From NCBI RefSeq assembly GCF_003633615.1, contig NZ_RBKU01000001.1, positions 6,448,001 through 6,512,000 on the forward strand: a DNA stretch of 64,000 nt, written 5' to 3'. Source of the DNA: Mucilaginibacter gracilis (GTDB lineage Bacteria; Bacteroidota; Bacteroidia; Sphingobacteriales; Sphingobacteriaceae). The stretch's first letter is position 1. Each line of letters begins with the position of its first letter. Shown here piece by piece: positions 8,271 through 17,177 of this stretch. Below the pieces are notes generated by a model. The model did no database searches. It was not told where the DNA came from and saw nothing but the letters and a program-made list of their open reading frames with translations. The position numbers and the translations under genes were made by a program.

Positions 8271-8834
8271 TTGCCTTTACTTATCATTGTTGGTGGCCCA
8301 AATGGTTCGGGAAAAACAACCCTGAGCAAATATCTTATCCAAAAAGGGCGCATAAAATCTTCAGTTATCAATCCTGATGATATTGCATTAACTGAATTAG
8401 GCGGTTACGAGTACCATATCGGTGCTGCTCGTATAGCTTTAGAAAGAAGAAAAGACGCTATTAATCAAAATCAAGATATAGCTTTTGAAACCACGTTTTC
8501 GGGACAATCAGAAATAAGCGAAGCAAGGCTTGCTAAAACAAACAGGTACGAAACCATTTTGTACTATATTGCACTGCAATCACCATTGGATAACATTATC
8601 CGAGTTCAGGAACGTCAATCAAATAGAGGGCACAATGTTGATAACCAAGACATTGTTAGAAGATTTGAAAAGAGCAAGCAAAATTTATTAGCGCATATAA
8701 ACCTTTTTGATAAAGTTTACTTGTTTGACAATGCCGGAAATACTCGTTCGAGAGTTGCAATTTTTGAAAGCGGGAAATTAAAATGGATAAATGCCAAGCA
8801 TCGGAATCATCCTTTTTTTAAAGAGCTATTTTAA
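8271..8834 (+). CDS. Zeta-toxin-like P-loop kinase
   Basis: 187 residues. The Walker A motif GGPNGSGKTT is at residues 8-17. It is followed by the zeta-family features NPDDIA (about 35-40), an Arg-rich helix (ALERRKDAI) and FETTFSG (about 72-78). The family phosphorylates small molecules; characterised zeta toxins act on UDP-N-acetylglucosamine, while many standalone homologues have unknown substrates. The TTG start is supported by a GGAGG element. It forms a tight pair with the 83-residue ORF upstream and overlaps the convergent SprT-like gene by 4 bases. Toxin activity is inference. Confidence 0.85.
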   Translation: MPLLIIVGGPNGSGKTTLSKYLIQKGRIKSSVINPDDIALTELGGYEYHIGAARIALERRKDAINQNQDIAFETTFSGQSEISEARLAKTNRYETILYYIALQSPLDNIIRVQERQSNRGHNVDNQDIVRRFEKSKQNLLAHINLFDKVYLFDNAGNTRSRVAIFESGKLKWINAKHRNHPFFKELF

Positions 8835-9442
8835 CCCTCAACCAATTCCACCTCAGCAACCGGGCTAAACAAATACAATCGCTTGGTACTTATCTCCACA
8901 CAACGGTAACGCTTGCGCAGGCGTTCTTCTAACCTAAAAACGCGGCCGTCTTTTAGTTTAAACACAGCTTTAGCGGGTAGTTTTTCTACGGTTACTACGG
9001 CGGCTTTGTGGGCATCGTACTGGCGCAGTGCGCGGTACAGGTTTAAATCGGAACAACTGGATGCAGCGGGGTTGTTAAGGTAGCTGGTAATGGCTTGCTT
9101 AACATCCGCCGGGAAAATATCCTTTTCAAAAAAAGGCTGCATCATCCGCTTAAAGTTTGCTTTCCACTCGGTGCCGTGCGGTTTTGCTTTGTGCTTATGC
9201 TCGTTCCAGGTATGCAGGTGGGCAAACTCGTGCACGGTGGTTACCAAAAACGCATAAGGGTTTAAATCGTAATTTACCGAGATACGATGGCCCTTGCCAC
9301 CGTAAGGGTGGCGGTAATCGCCAAATTTAGAACCGCGGTTTCGCGATACCTTAAACTCACAAACAAAATAATCTATCCACCTGCTAATCAGTGGTGCCGC
9401 ATCGGGCGGAAGATACTGTGCTAAAACTTCTACTTTATCCAA
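8831..9442 (-). CDS. SprT-like zinc metalloprotease domain protein
   Basis: The core holds the zinc-binding motif HEFAHLHTWNEH (an HExxH helix) with a nearby HGTEWK, typical of the SprT-like family, which in eukaryotes includes the DNA-protein crosslink protease Spartan. A C-terminal segment (about 160-200) resembles the small beta domain of these proteins. No internal ATG precedes the conserved region. The frame stays open to a TTG at 9538, giving 235 residues with a Ser/Thr-rich front. I prefer the TTG at 9442 (203 residues, starting LDKVEVLAQYLP) because the upstream part looks non-conserved, but the start is uncertain. The bacterial function is unknown. Confidence 0.8.
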   Translation of the reverse strand: MDKVEVLAQYLPPDAAPLISRWIDYFVCEFKVSRNRGSKFGDYRHPYGGKGHRISVNYDLNPYAFLVTTVHEFAHLHTWNEHKHKAKPHGTEWKANFKRMMQPFFEKDIFPADVKQAITSYLNNPAASSCSDLNLYRALRQYDAHKAAVVTVEKLPAKAVFKLKDGRVFRLEERLRKRYRCVEISTKRLYLFSPVAEVELVEG

Positions 9443-9624
9443 TTTTACCTCTACCTCAAATATCGGAGTTTTTGAGGAGGTGGCAAATAACGGGGATGTA
9501 AATTTGTTGGAGCTGGTTGCCGTAGTGTGTGAGGACAAAGGCGACGGAAGGAGGAGAAAAAATATTTAACAATATACGATATGGAATATTACTGTTTATT
9601 GAATCCTGTTTGTAAATTTAGTTT

Positions 9625-10647
9625 ATGAAAAACCTTCGCAAAACCTATCTCATTACTGCACTTTTATTTATTGTAACCTTAGCTACCGCTCAAACAAATG
9701 ATAATGCCAAGAGCCTGGTAAAAGAAGGCATTGCATTAAACGACGCCGGAAAATATGTTGAAGCTATTGACAAATACAAACTAGCCATAAAGCTTGATCC
9801 AGCTTACCCCAACTCCTATTACGAAACAGGATACAGTTTATTTAGCAGCGGTAAAGGCAAAGAGGCTATTTCTTACATAGAAAAATACCTGCAATTGGAA
9901 CCCAAGGCTGGTGGAGGTTATGATTTACTGGGCAGTATTTACGACGATGATAAGCAGCCCGACAAGGCAATAGAATATTATAAAAAGGGAATAGAAGCAG
10001 ATGCTGAATACCAAAGGTTACATTATAATTTGGCGATTGCCTATTACCGGCAGGGAAAGTTTACAGAAGCCGAAGATTGCGCCATTAGGGCCGTTAAGCT
10101 TGACCCAAAACATGCAAGCAGCATGCGCATTTATGCAATGACAACTTATAAGGAACAAAAAAGGGATTGTTCATTATTAGGCTGGTGCAGTTTTGTAATA
10201 CTGGAACCGCAAACAGCACGATCGGCAGAAGCATATAGATATATTAAGAATATTTTAGGGCATGGTATTACAAAAACCGGAGAGAAATCGGTGACCATAT
10301 CGGTATCAGAAAAAGAACTGGGCTCGGGAGACATGATGATGCAGATAGCCGTTTTAGCAGCAACAACAGATAAAAAGGGTTTATCACCAACCGATTCATT
10401 ATCGCTACAGCTAAAATCGGTTTTTGAGGTATTGGCCGAAACAGCCGCAAACAAACCCGTTCCGTTTTACACCTCCTATTTAGCTAAGTACTTTGGCAAC
10501 CTGGCCCATAGCAACAACATGCCCGCCTTTGCAAGGCTGATTAGTTTAGCAGCTAATGCCGACGATAGCAAAGCATGGTTTAAAGAACATCAAATAGAGT
10601 TAACCAATTTGGATAAATGGGTACAAACAACGGAACGAAGTTTTTAA
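9625..10647 (+). CDS. Exported tetratricopeptide-repeat protein
   Basis: 340 residues. A signal peptide spans about 1-22 (LLFIVTLATAQ, cleavage near Ala-Gln). About four TPR units follow between residues 25 and 180, with the usual spacing of Ala, Gly, Tyr and Pro (YVEAIDKYKLAIKLDPAYP). The C-terminal half has no recognised domain. TPR arrays bind other proteins; the partner is unknown. The stop lies 7 bases from the convergent feoB stop. Confidence 0.85.
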   Translation: MKNLRKTYLITALLFIVTLATAQTNDNAKSLVKEGIALNDAGKYVEAIDKYKLAIKLDPAYPNSYYETGYSLFSSGKGKEAISYIEKYLQLEPKAGGGYDLLGSIYDDDKQPDKAIEYYKKGIEADAEYQRLHYNLAIAYYRQGKFTEAEDCAIRAVKLDPKHASSMRIYAMTTYKEQKRDCSLLGWCSFVILEPQTARSAEAYRYIKNILGHGITKTGEKSVTISVSEKELGSGDMMMQIAVLAATTDKKGLSPTDSLSLQLKSVFEVLAETAANKPVPFYTSYLAKYFGNLAHSNNMPAFARLISLAANADDSKAWFKEHQIELTNLDKWVQTTERSF

Positions 10648-10654
10648 GTTTAGG

Positions 10655-12769
10655 CTATTTCAGCAAATGATAAGTAACAAAGCTGGCTACATACGCCAAA
10701 ACCGTCATATAAGCAAACTGTATAGCCGGCCAGCGCCAGTTTTTTGTTTCGCGGTATACTACGGCTACGGTACTGGCGCACTGCATCGCGAAAGCATAGA
10801 ACATCATGAGCGACATGGCAACCGCTAATGTAAATACAGGCTGGCCCGTTTGGGTGTTTTTTGCGGAATGCATTTTTTGCTGCACCGATTGCATGTTTTC
10901 GCCATCGCCGTTTACACTGTAAATGGTGGCCATTGTGCCTACAAAAACCTCGCGGGCTGCAAATGATGTTACCAGGGCGATGCCAATTTTCCAATCGAAC
11001 CCTAACGGCCTTATTGCGGGTTCAATAAAGTGGCCAAGCGTACCTGCGTATGAGTTTTCGAGTTTTTCGGATGCCATCATCCGGTTCAAACTATCGGGTG
11101 CTATTTTTTGGGTAGCCTGTATTTGTTTATATTTTTGGTCGATTTTATCAAACCGATTGCCGGGTCCGTATGAGGCCAGTACCCATAAAATGATGGATAC
11201 GGCTATAATAACCTTACCAGCTTGCAGCACAAAAGTTTTAGCCCTATCGTACATAGTGAGTAGCACATTGTTCCACCTTGGGGCGCGGTAAACGGGCAGC
11301 TCCATAATAAAATAGCCACGCTCGCGCGATTTGAGGATGTATTTAAAAACCCACGCTACTACAACCGCCGATATGAGGCTTAAAAAATACATAGCAGTAA
11401 GGGCCAGCCCCTGCATGTTAAATATCCACCATACGTTTTTATTGGGCACCACCAGCGAGATAAGCAAGGTATAAACCGGCAAACGCGCCGAGCAGGTTAT
11501 TAGCGGGGTTACCATAATGGTAATCATGCGGTCTTTCCAGTTTTCGATGGTGCGGGTACTCATAATTGACGGCACGGCGCAGGCAAAGCCACCAATAAGC
11601 GGCACTACCGATTTACCGTTAAGGCCAACCTTGCGCATAATTTTATCCATCATAAAGGTTACGCGCGCCATGTAACCTGTATCTTCCAATATAGAGATAA
11701 AGGCAAACAGGATAGCTATTTGAGGGATAAAAACCATTACGCCGCTTAAACCGGCTATTACGCCATCAACCAATAAATTGGTTAAAGGGCCATCGGGCAA
11801 ATGTTGGTGCAGTTGCGCCTGTACCCAAACAAAGCCATCGGATATTAAACTCATTGGGTATGCCGACCACGCAAATATAGACTGGAAAATAAATACCAGT
11901 ATGGCTAAAAATATAACAAAGCCAAATATTTTATGGGTAAGTACCTTATCAATACGGTTACTTAACGTTTCGTCTTCGGCGGTGGTGGTTGCCTTAACGG
12001 TATCGTAAAGTAAATCGTTAATAAAATTGTAGCGGGCAATGGTTTCGGTGGCCTGTGCTTTTTGCGAGTGGAAACTATGTTCCTTTTCTAAAACTTCAAT
12101 TCGGTCGCTTTCGGCAGGCGATAAAAACTTGAGCGTTTCGTGCTGATGGGCCAATTGCAGCGCAAAGTAAGGGTTATCTATTTTAAGTTCCTGCTTTATC
12201 TGGTTTATTAAAGCGGGGGCTATAGGTTCAATATCAATACTGTTTTGCTGTAAAGCAACTTTGTTGGCAAAGCCAAGGGCTTGCTTTAACTGTTCTATCC
12301 CTTCGAGTTTACGGGCCGAGATAGGGATTACCGGTACGCCAAGCTTTTGTGCAAAAGCGTCAATATCAATAACAATATTGGCTTTTTGGGCCATATCTAT
12401 CATATTGAGGGCAATAACTACGGGTATTTTTAAATCGGCAACCTGGGTATAAAGCAACAGGTTACGTTTAAGGTTGGTAGCATCTATAACTACAACAACA
12501 AGGTCCGGATTAAGATCGCTGTTTCTATCGGCTAAAACCGAAAACACGATAGATTCGTCTTGGCTTTTGGGGTAAAGGCTGTAAGTGCCGGGCAAATCAA
12601 TAACCTGGGCGGTGCGGCCATCGGGCAACTCGCTGTAGCCTATTTTTTTATCAACAGTAACACCAGGAAAATTTCCTATTTTTTGATTGAGACCCGTTAA
12701 AACGTTAAAAAGTGTTGATTTACCGGTATTAGGGTTCCCTACAAGCGCAATTCGTATATCAGCTTTCAA
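10655..12769 (-). CDS. feoB: Ferrous iron transporter FeoB
   Basis: Inner-membrane Fe(II) uptake protein with an N-terminal GTPase domain. 704 residues: G1 motif GNPNTGKST at 11-19, the switch region NFPGVTVDKK, G3 DLPGTYSL, and the G4-like NMID. A helical guanine-nucleotide dissociation inhibitor-like region follows at about 170-270, then two Gate-type membrane blocks with the conserved GFACAVPSIMSTRT. The length is normal. The start is a TTG at 12769, 6 bases after the feoA stop. It is co-transcribed with feoA. Confidence 0.96.
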   Translation of the reverse strand: MKADIRIALVGNPNTGKSTLFNVLTGLNQKIGNFPGVTVDKKIGYSELPDGRTAQVIDLPGTYSLYPKSQDESIVFSVLADRNSDLNPDLVVVVIDATNLKRNLLLYTQVADLKIPVVIALNMIDMAQKANIVIDIDAFAQKLGVPVIPISARKLEGIEQLKQALGFANKVALQQNSIDIEPIAPALINQIKQELKIDNPYFALQLAHQHETLKFLSPAESDRIEVLEKEHSFHSQKAQATETIARYNFINDLLYDTVKATTTAEDETLSNRIDKVLTHKIFGFVIFLAILVFIFQSIFAWSAYPMSLISDGFVWVQAQLHQHLPDGPLTNLLVDGVIAGLSGVMVFIPQIAILFAFISILEDTGYMARVTFMMDKIMRKVGLNGKSVVPLIGGFACAVPSIMSTRTIENWKDRMITIMVTPLITCSARLPVYTLLISLVVPNKNVWWIFNMQGLALTAMYFLSLISAVVVAWVFKYILKSRERGYFIMELPVYRAPRWNNVLLTMYDRAKTFVLQAGKVIIAVSIILWVLASYGPGNRFDKIDQKYKQIQATQKIAPDSLNRMMASEKLENSYAGTLGHFIEPAIRPLGFDWKIGIALVTSFAAREVFVGTMATIYSVNGDGENMQSVQQKMHSAKNTQTGQPVFTLAVAMSLMMFYAFAMQCASTVAVVYRETKNWRWPAIQFAYMTVLAYVASFVTYHLLK

Positions 12770-12775
12770 TTTATT

Positions 12776-12997
12776 TTAAAACCTATGCATAATGATGGTT
12801 GCAGCTTCACGCTTGCGCAGGCTCAATTGGTAACCGGCCACGTTTATAGCTATTGGGTCGCCAAGGGGGGCAATGCGCTGTACTTTGATCTCTTCACCGG
12901 GCAAGCAGCCCATTTCCATTAATTTAACCGACATTTCCAGGTCGGTAAACTCTTTTACCGTGCCTTTTTCGCCTACCTTAAGTTGTGAAAGTCTCAT
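12776..12997 (-). CDS. feoA: Ferrous iron transport protein FeoA
   Basis: 73 residues forming one SH3-like FeoA domain (LKVGEKGTVKEF, MGCLPGEEIKVQRIAPLGDP, then LSLRKREAATIIM). FeoA is a small cytoplasmic partner that supports FeoB function. It begins with an ATG and lies directly upstream of feoB. A promoter-like sequence and a palindrome lie just before it. Confidence 0.95.
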   Translation of the reverse strand: MRLSQLKVGEKGTVKEFTDLEMSVKLMEMGCLPGEEIKVQRIAPLGDPIAINVAGYQLSLRKREAATIIMHRF

Positions 12998-13017
12998 GTT
13001 ATGTTTGTATACTGAAA

Positions 13018-13048
13018 CAAATGTATAGCTTATTTAAATTAAATCCAA
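13018..13048 (-). promoter_or_regulatory. Promoter candidate for feoAB
   Basis: Minus strand: TACATTTG (13018-13025) matches the Bacteroidetes TAnnTTTG element, with a TTG 20 bases upstream (13046-13048). The spacing is slightly long. Confidence 0.5.
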
Positions 13049-13053
13049 ATAAG
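13029..13053. promoter_or_regulatory. Palindrome in the feoAB promoter, possible operator
   Basis: CTTATTT and AAATAAG form 7-bp inverted arms around an 11-bp AT-rich centre, overlapping the spacer and upstream element of the feoAB promoter. This is where a repressor such as Fur or a DtxR-type protein could bind. The call is based on symmetry and position only. Confidence 0.35.
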
Positions 13054-13103
13054 AATACTATTTATACCACCCCGTTTTTAAAACGCTGAACAACAAGTTA
13101 TTT

Positions 13104-13241
13104 TTACTTTGTAACTTTAATTTGAGCGGGAACCGACTTACTAAAGTGCGGGCAATTGCAGCTTTTATGGAATAAGCCGCATGAGGTAATGCTTATGCTC
13201 AATAGCGCAAAAACAATATACTTTAAATTACTTTTCATCAT
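13104..13241 (-). CDS. Small lipoprotein (45 residues)
   Basis: An ORF of 45 residues between feoA and gcvH. It starts ATG ATG at 13241 and ends in TAA at 13104. The N-terminus is a basic, hydrophobic signal ending in a lipobox-like SITSCG, giving a lipidated cysteine at about residue 21. A short mature part has three more cysteines or histidines in a cluster (HKSCNCPHF). The C-terminus is SVPAQIKVTK. The clean signal structure argues that it is real. It lies 65 bases downstream of gcvH, beyond the gcvH terminator, so it may have its own promoter. Function unknown. Confidence 0.65.
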   Translation of the reverse strand: MMKSNLKYIVFALLSISITSCGLFHKSCNCPHFSKSVPAQIKVTK

Positions 13242-13267
13242 CGTACCCTAATGTATAAATTATAAAC

Positions 13268-13299
13268 GGGCCGGTTTAAAAAAATTGTTAAACCGGCCC
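13268..13299 (-). terminator. Terminator downstream of gcvH
   Basis: A perfect 12-bp stem, GGGCCGGTTTAA (13268-13279) with TTAAACCGGCCC (13288-13299), and an 8-nt loop. On the minus strand it is followed by GTTTATAATTT, a U-rich tail. It is placed directly after the gcvH stop. Confidence 0.75.
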
Positions 13300-13306
13300 A
13301 ATATTG

Positions 13307-13687
13307 TTATACGCCTATTAAGGTTTTATAAGCTTCGGCGGTTAATAAACTGTCAAGCTGGGCAGCATCGGCAATGCTTACTTTAACCATCCAGCCTTCG
13401 CCATAAGGGTCGGAGTTTACCAACTCGGGCTGGCTATCCAGCTTAGGGTTAATTTCTATCACGTTGCCCGTTACCGGCATAAACAAATCCGAAACCGTTT
13501 TAACAGCTTCAACCGTACCAAATACATCTTCAATATTAACACTTTGGCCCAGGGTGTTAATATCAACATAAACAATATCGCCAAGTTCGCTTTGAGCAAA
13601 CTCAGTAATGCCTATTGTAGCTGTTCCACCGTCAACGCTCACCCATTCGTGGTCTTTAGTGTATTTTAGTTCTGCCGGAAAATTCAT
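13307..13687 (-). CDS. gcvH: Glycine cleavage system H protein
   Basis: Lipoyl carrier protein that shuttles the aminomethyl group between the P, T and L proteins in glycine breakdown. 126 residues, the usual length. The lipoyl attachment site is Lys63 in [13 protein letters not shown]. The N-terminal KYTKDHEWV and C-terminal [10 protein letters not shown] blocks are also typical. The gene stands alone here, with its own promoter and terminator; gcvP and gcvT are not in the window. Confidence 0.96.
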   Translation of the reverse strand: MNFPAELKYTKDHEWVSVDGGTATIGITEFAQSELGDIVYVDINTLGQSVNIEDVFGTVEAVKTVSDLFMPVTGNVIEINPKLDSQPELVNSDPYGEGWMVKVSIADAAQLDSLLTAEAYKTLIGV

Positions 13688-13706
13688 AATGTTTGTTTTA
13701 TGCTGC

Positions 13707-13736
13707 CAAAAATAATAAAACTTTACCTATCGGCAA
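13707..13736 (-). promoter_or_regulatory. Promoter of gcvH
   Basis: Minus strand: TTG (13734-13736), a 19-base spacer, then TATTTTTG (13707-13714), a full match to TTG-N17-20-TAnnTTTG. It sits about 20 bases before the gcvH start. Confidence 0.7.
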
Positions 13737-13837
13737 TACAGCCCAAGTAATAAACCAAGTGGCAATAATTTTTCGGGAAACTTTAAATAAATATTATTTT
13801 TTAAAAGTAAAATAATTTAGATAAAAATATATTCGCC

Positions 13838-14428
13838 ATGAAAAAATTAAACATTGTGCTTATAGTTGCCGCCACCGCATTTGGCTTACAGGCCTGCCAA
13901 AGCAATAAAGATAGTAAGGCTACTGCCGATAGCCTCAACAAAGCAAACGATATAACCAAAACCGATACCGCAAAAACAGGTATGCCAATTACCGTTGACC
14001 AAAGCGACGCCAAGTTTGCAGTTGTTGCCGCAAACGGCGGCATGGCCGAAGTGATGCTGGGTAAGCTTGCGCAGGATAAAGGCAGCACCAGCGTTAAAGA
14101 TTTTGGGGCTATGATGGTTAAACACCACAGCCAAGCCAACGACGAGTTAATGACGCTGGCCAAAAGCAAAAACATTACTTTACCCGCTGTTGTAGGTACC
14201 GACGAACAAAAACTATTTGACGGCTTAAACAAAAAAAACGGTGCCGATTTTGATAAAGCCTATACCAAACTGATGATTGACGACCATAAAACAGACATAA
14301 AGGAGTTTGAAGACGCAGCAAAAAATTTAAAAGACCCTGATTTAAAATCCTTCGCGAGCAAAACCTTGCCAACACTTAAAATGCACCTTGATGCTATTAC
14401 AAAAGTTGATAGCACCATTAAGAAATAA
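13838..14428 (+). CDS. DUF4142 lipoprotein
   Basis: 196 residues. The lipoprotein signal has its Cys at about residue 20 (FGLQACQSN). A short polar linker follows, then a DUF4142 domain at about 55-190: a ferritin-like helical bundle with the recurring pattern KLAQDKGSTSVKDFGAMMVKHHSQAN and the later DDHKTDIKEFEDAA. The family is common in soil bacteria and is often stress-linked, but has no established reaction. Probably attached to the outer membrane. Monocistronic by position, convergent with the receptor gene. Confidence 0.88.
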   Translation: MKKLNIVLIVAATAFGLQACQSNKDSKATADSLNKANDITKTDTAKTGMPITVDQSDAKFAVVAANGGMAEVMLGKLAQDKGSTSVKDFGAMMVKHHSQANDELMTLAKSKNITLPAVVGTDEQKLFDGLNKKNGADFDKAYTKLMIDDHKTDIKEFEDAAKNLKDPDLKSFASKTLPTLKMHLDAITKVDSTIKK

Positions 14429-14460
14429 AGCAAATACTGCAATATAATAATTTTATTAAC

Positions 14461-16965
14461 CTATTGCGGGCCGCCACCGCCGCCTATATCATCGGGTGCG
14501 CCGCCGCCTTCGGGCTTTTTATCTTTTCCGCGTGCGCTGTCTCCTGCTCTGCCAAAACGGTAGGCCAGGGTAAGCAAAAACGTGCGGCTTTGAAACCGGC
14601 GCTGTACATCGTTAATATACGTGCCGTCGTTGGTTTGGTAACCAAATTTACGGGTATTAAATATGTCGCGACCGTTTAGGCTTAAACTCGCCTTACGGTG
14701 ATAAAAATCGTATTTTAAAGCCGCATCAACGCCCGAATTAACTTTGGTACGGCCCTGGGCAACGGCTTGCGGCCCTTGGTAATCAACTCTTACCTGCCCG
14801 CTAAAGCTGTAAGGCAACTGAAAATTAGTGGTGATGTTACCATTGTAGGCAAAAGAGCTTTGATCTGCAACTGCCGTTGTGGTATCATGGCCTAAAACAT
14901 TTTTAGCCGTAACAATGCCGCCCTTTACAAAACCCTGGTATAAGTTAACATTTGAGGTAACGTTCCATTTTGGTGTGATATCTGTACGGGCAATAAACTC
15001 GAAACCCGCATTGGTACCATATTGAAAGTTGTAAAAGCTGGTGAGCGACGTGCCGATTTTATCCCACGGTGTACGTAAAAACTGGAAAACATCATTAGTA
15101 CGACGGTAGTAAACCGAGGAGGTAAGCGTGGTTGATTTCCAGTATTTGGCAAAACTTAACTCAAACGAATGTACGTCTTCGGGCCTTAGGTTTGGGTTAC
15201 CGGTACGTAAATTCAGGGGGTCGCTAGTATCAACAAAGGGGATAATCTGCCTGTCGCGCGGGCGGTTAATACGGCGCGAGTAACTCAATTGCAATGTTTG
15301 AGTTTCGCTCAGCTTATCTGTTAAAAACAAACTTGGGTAAACCCTAAAATAGTTTTGCACGTTAGACGTGTTGATATTGGCGAGGGAAGTATTAATAACA
15401 GTTTTCTCAACCCTTGCACCGCCTTGTATGCCAAACTTACCAAACTGTTGCTGGTAGTTTGAGTAAATGGCATGTGTTTTTTCATCGTAAACAAAATCGG
15501 TTGATAGTGCCATATCGTGTAAACGGGCGTTGCTAACAAAGTCCATCGTGTCGGCTATAAAAACATTTTCGGCGCGGCTCATGGTGGTACGGTAACCCAG
15601 TTCAAGCTTACCGGTTTTACCAATCGGGTCGGTAAAATCGGTTTGGATGTTCCAGTTTCGCGATTGCCCGTCGTTTATATTAAATTGTTCTTTACGCAAA
15701 GTACCGAACGTTGCATAGTTATAAGTAGAATTAAAAATATCATCGGTATTATGCTCATCACCTTTACCTAGGCTTATATTGGCGGTTAATTCCTCTTTAG
15801 GCTTTTTAAACCTGGTGCTGTAATCTAAATTAAAATCGTGGTTATTGCCGTTTCCGGGGCTGTTGGTATTGGCCAGTAACTGTTGCGTAAGTTTACTTGT
15901 GGCATCCAACACATTGGTGGTACTGTTTTGCGCCCGGTTGTTATCCCTAAAGTTAATGTTGGTCGAAAACGCTAAAGAGCTTTTATCGGTTAAGCTGTAC
16001 TCCAGCCCGGCCTTAATTTGGTTACCGTCCTGCGTGCCGCTCTGCACCGAATTTTGATTGTAATCAAAACCCGTTAAAATATTTTGCCTATAGCTGTAAC
16101 CGCCTCCGCTACGGTTATTTTGCCTGTGGCTATAGTTACCGTAAACGTTTACCTTTTTATGCTGATAAGCCAAACTCAGGTTGCTGTTAAAAGTATTGTT
16201 AGTACCGCCGCTTAACGATGCATTACCCGTAAAACCGAGTGATTTATTCTTTTTTAATACGATGTTAATGATACCCGATTGCCCTTCGGGATCGTATTTG
16301 GATGATGGGTTGGTAATGAGCTCGATAGTTTCGATTGAACTTGCGGGGATAGATTGCAAAATATCGGTAACGGTACCGCCCGCTATTAACGATGGTTTAC
16401 CGTCGATAAGGATACGTACATTGCTCGATCCGCGCAGGTTAACGTTACCATCCACATCAATCTGTACAGATGGTACATTGGCCAGCAAATCTGTTGCCGA
16501 ACCGCCATCGCTCACTAAACTTTGCTCAACACTAAATATTTTACGGTCGATACCTAACTGTATGCTATTTTTTTTGCCTTGTACGGCAACCTCTTTTAAC
16601 AACGAATTTTTGCCTGCATGCATTTTGAGTACGCCGAAAGCATAAATTTTATGGTTGGCACCAATAATCAAACTGTCTTTAGTAAAGTTGTTATAACCTA
16701 CAAACGTAATGCGCATTAAATATTTGCCGTAAGCTATATTATCGAGCTTAAAATTGCCCTGCATATCGGTTTGTATGGAGCGGGCCGGCTGGTTATCAGC
16801 TTTTTTAAATAATACTACGGTGGCAAATTCAACCGGTTGGCCGTTACCGGCATCAATTACACGGCCACTAACGCGCCCATCGGTACCGGGAGTTTGCGCA
16901 CCGGCCTTAATAATAAATATGATGTAAAATAGAAATAAAGTTGTAAAGTATTTAATAAAATTCAT
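14461..16965 (-). CDS. Outer-membrane beta-barrel TonB-dependent receptor-type protein
   Basis: 834 residues from the ATG at 16965. A signal peptide spans about 1-23 and ends AGAQ. A carboxypeptidase-regulatory-like beta sandwich follows at about 30-110 (VSGRVIDAGNGQPVEFATVVLFKK), then a plug-like domain with LRGSSNVRILIDGKPS and IETIELITNPSSKYDPEGQSG, and a large barrel with many alternating polar/hydrophobic strands. The C-terminus is Gly-rich. This is the outer-membrane beta-barrel family 3 layout of Bacteroidetes; the ligand is unknown. No SusD-like partner lies next to it, so it is not an obvious polysaccharide utilisation locus. An upstream TTG or GTG start would overlap the promoter region. 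Confidence 0.88.
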   Translation of the reverse strand: MNFIKYFTTLFLFYIIFIIKAGAQTPGTDGRVSGRVIDAGNGQPVEFATVVLFKKADNQPARSIQTDMQGNFKLDNIAYGKYLMRITFVGYNNFTKDSLIIGANHKIYAFGVLKMHAGKNSLLKEVAVQGKKNSIQLGIDRKIFSVEQSLVSDGGSATDLLANVPSVQIDVDGNVNLRGSSNVRILIDGKPSLIAGGTVTDILQSIPASSIETIELITNPSSKYDPEGQSGIINIVLKKNKSLGFTGNASLSGGTNNTFNSNLSLAYQHKKVNVYGNYSHRQNNRSGGGYSYRQNILTGFDYNQNSVQSGTQDGNQIKAGLEYSLTDKSSLAFSTNINFRDNNRAQNSTTNVLDATSKLTQQLLANTNSPGNGNNHDFNLDYSTRFKKPKEELTANISLGKGDEHNTDDIFNSTYNYATFGTLRKEQFNINDGQSRNWNIQTDFTDPIGKTGKLELGYRTTMSRAENVFIADTMDFVSNARLHDMALSTDFVYDEKTHAIYSNYQQQFGKFGIQGGARVEKTVINTSLANINTSNVQNYFRVYPSLFLTDKLSETQTLQLSYSRRINRPRDRQIIPFVDTSDPLNLRTGNPNLRPEDVHSFELSFAKYWKSTTLTSSVYYRRTNDVFQFLRTPWDKIGTSLTSFYNFQYGTNAGFEFIARTDITPKWNVTSNVNLYQGFVKGGIVTAKNVLGHDTTTAVADQSSFAYNGNITTNFQLPYSFSGQVRVDYQGPQAVAQGRTKVNSGVDAALKYDFYHRKASLSLNGRDIFNTRKFGYQTNDGTYINDVQRRFQSRTFLLTLAYRFGRAGDSARGKDKKPEGGGAPDDIGGGGGPQ

Positions 16966-17177
16966 GGCGCAAAAATGTGATTTTAAAAAAATAACCACAT
17001 CATGCTTATTGTAACTTTATTGATGAACGATTGAAAAAGAGGAAAGATTAAGAGGCAATACCCAAGAACTAAAACAATTTGGAAAATACACCAGGTAAGA
17101 TAGAAGATGTAAATGCACTACTGTTCAAAGCTTATTTTGTTATTCTGTAGCCGTACTTGAGGTTTTAGCTTGCCCTT

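Noticed and set aside
13801-14232. 143-residue ORF on the minus strand
   Set aside because: Shadow of the DUF4142 gene, which has a clear signal and domain.
16999-17177. Possible short gene between the receptor and thioredoxin-like genes
   Set aside because: Only frames of about 20 codons without signal, RBS or motif.
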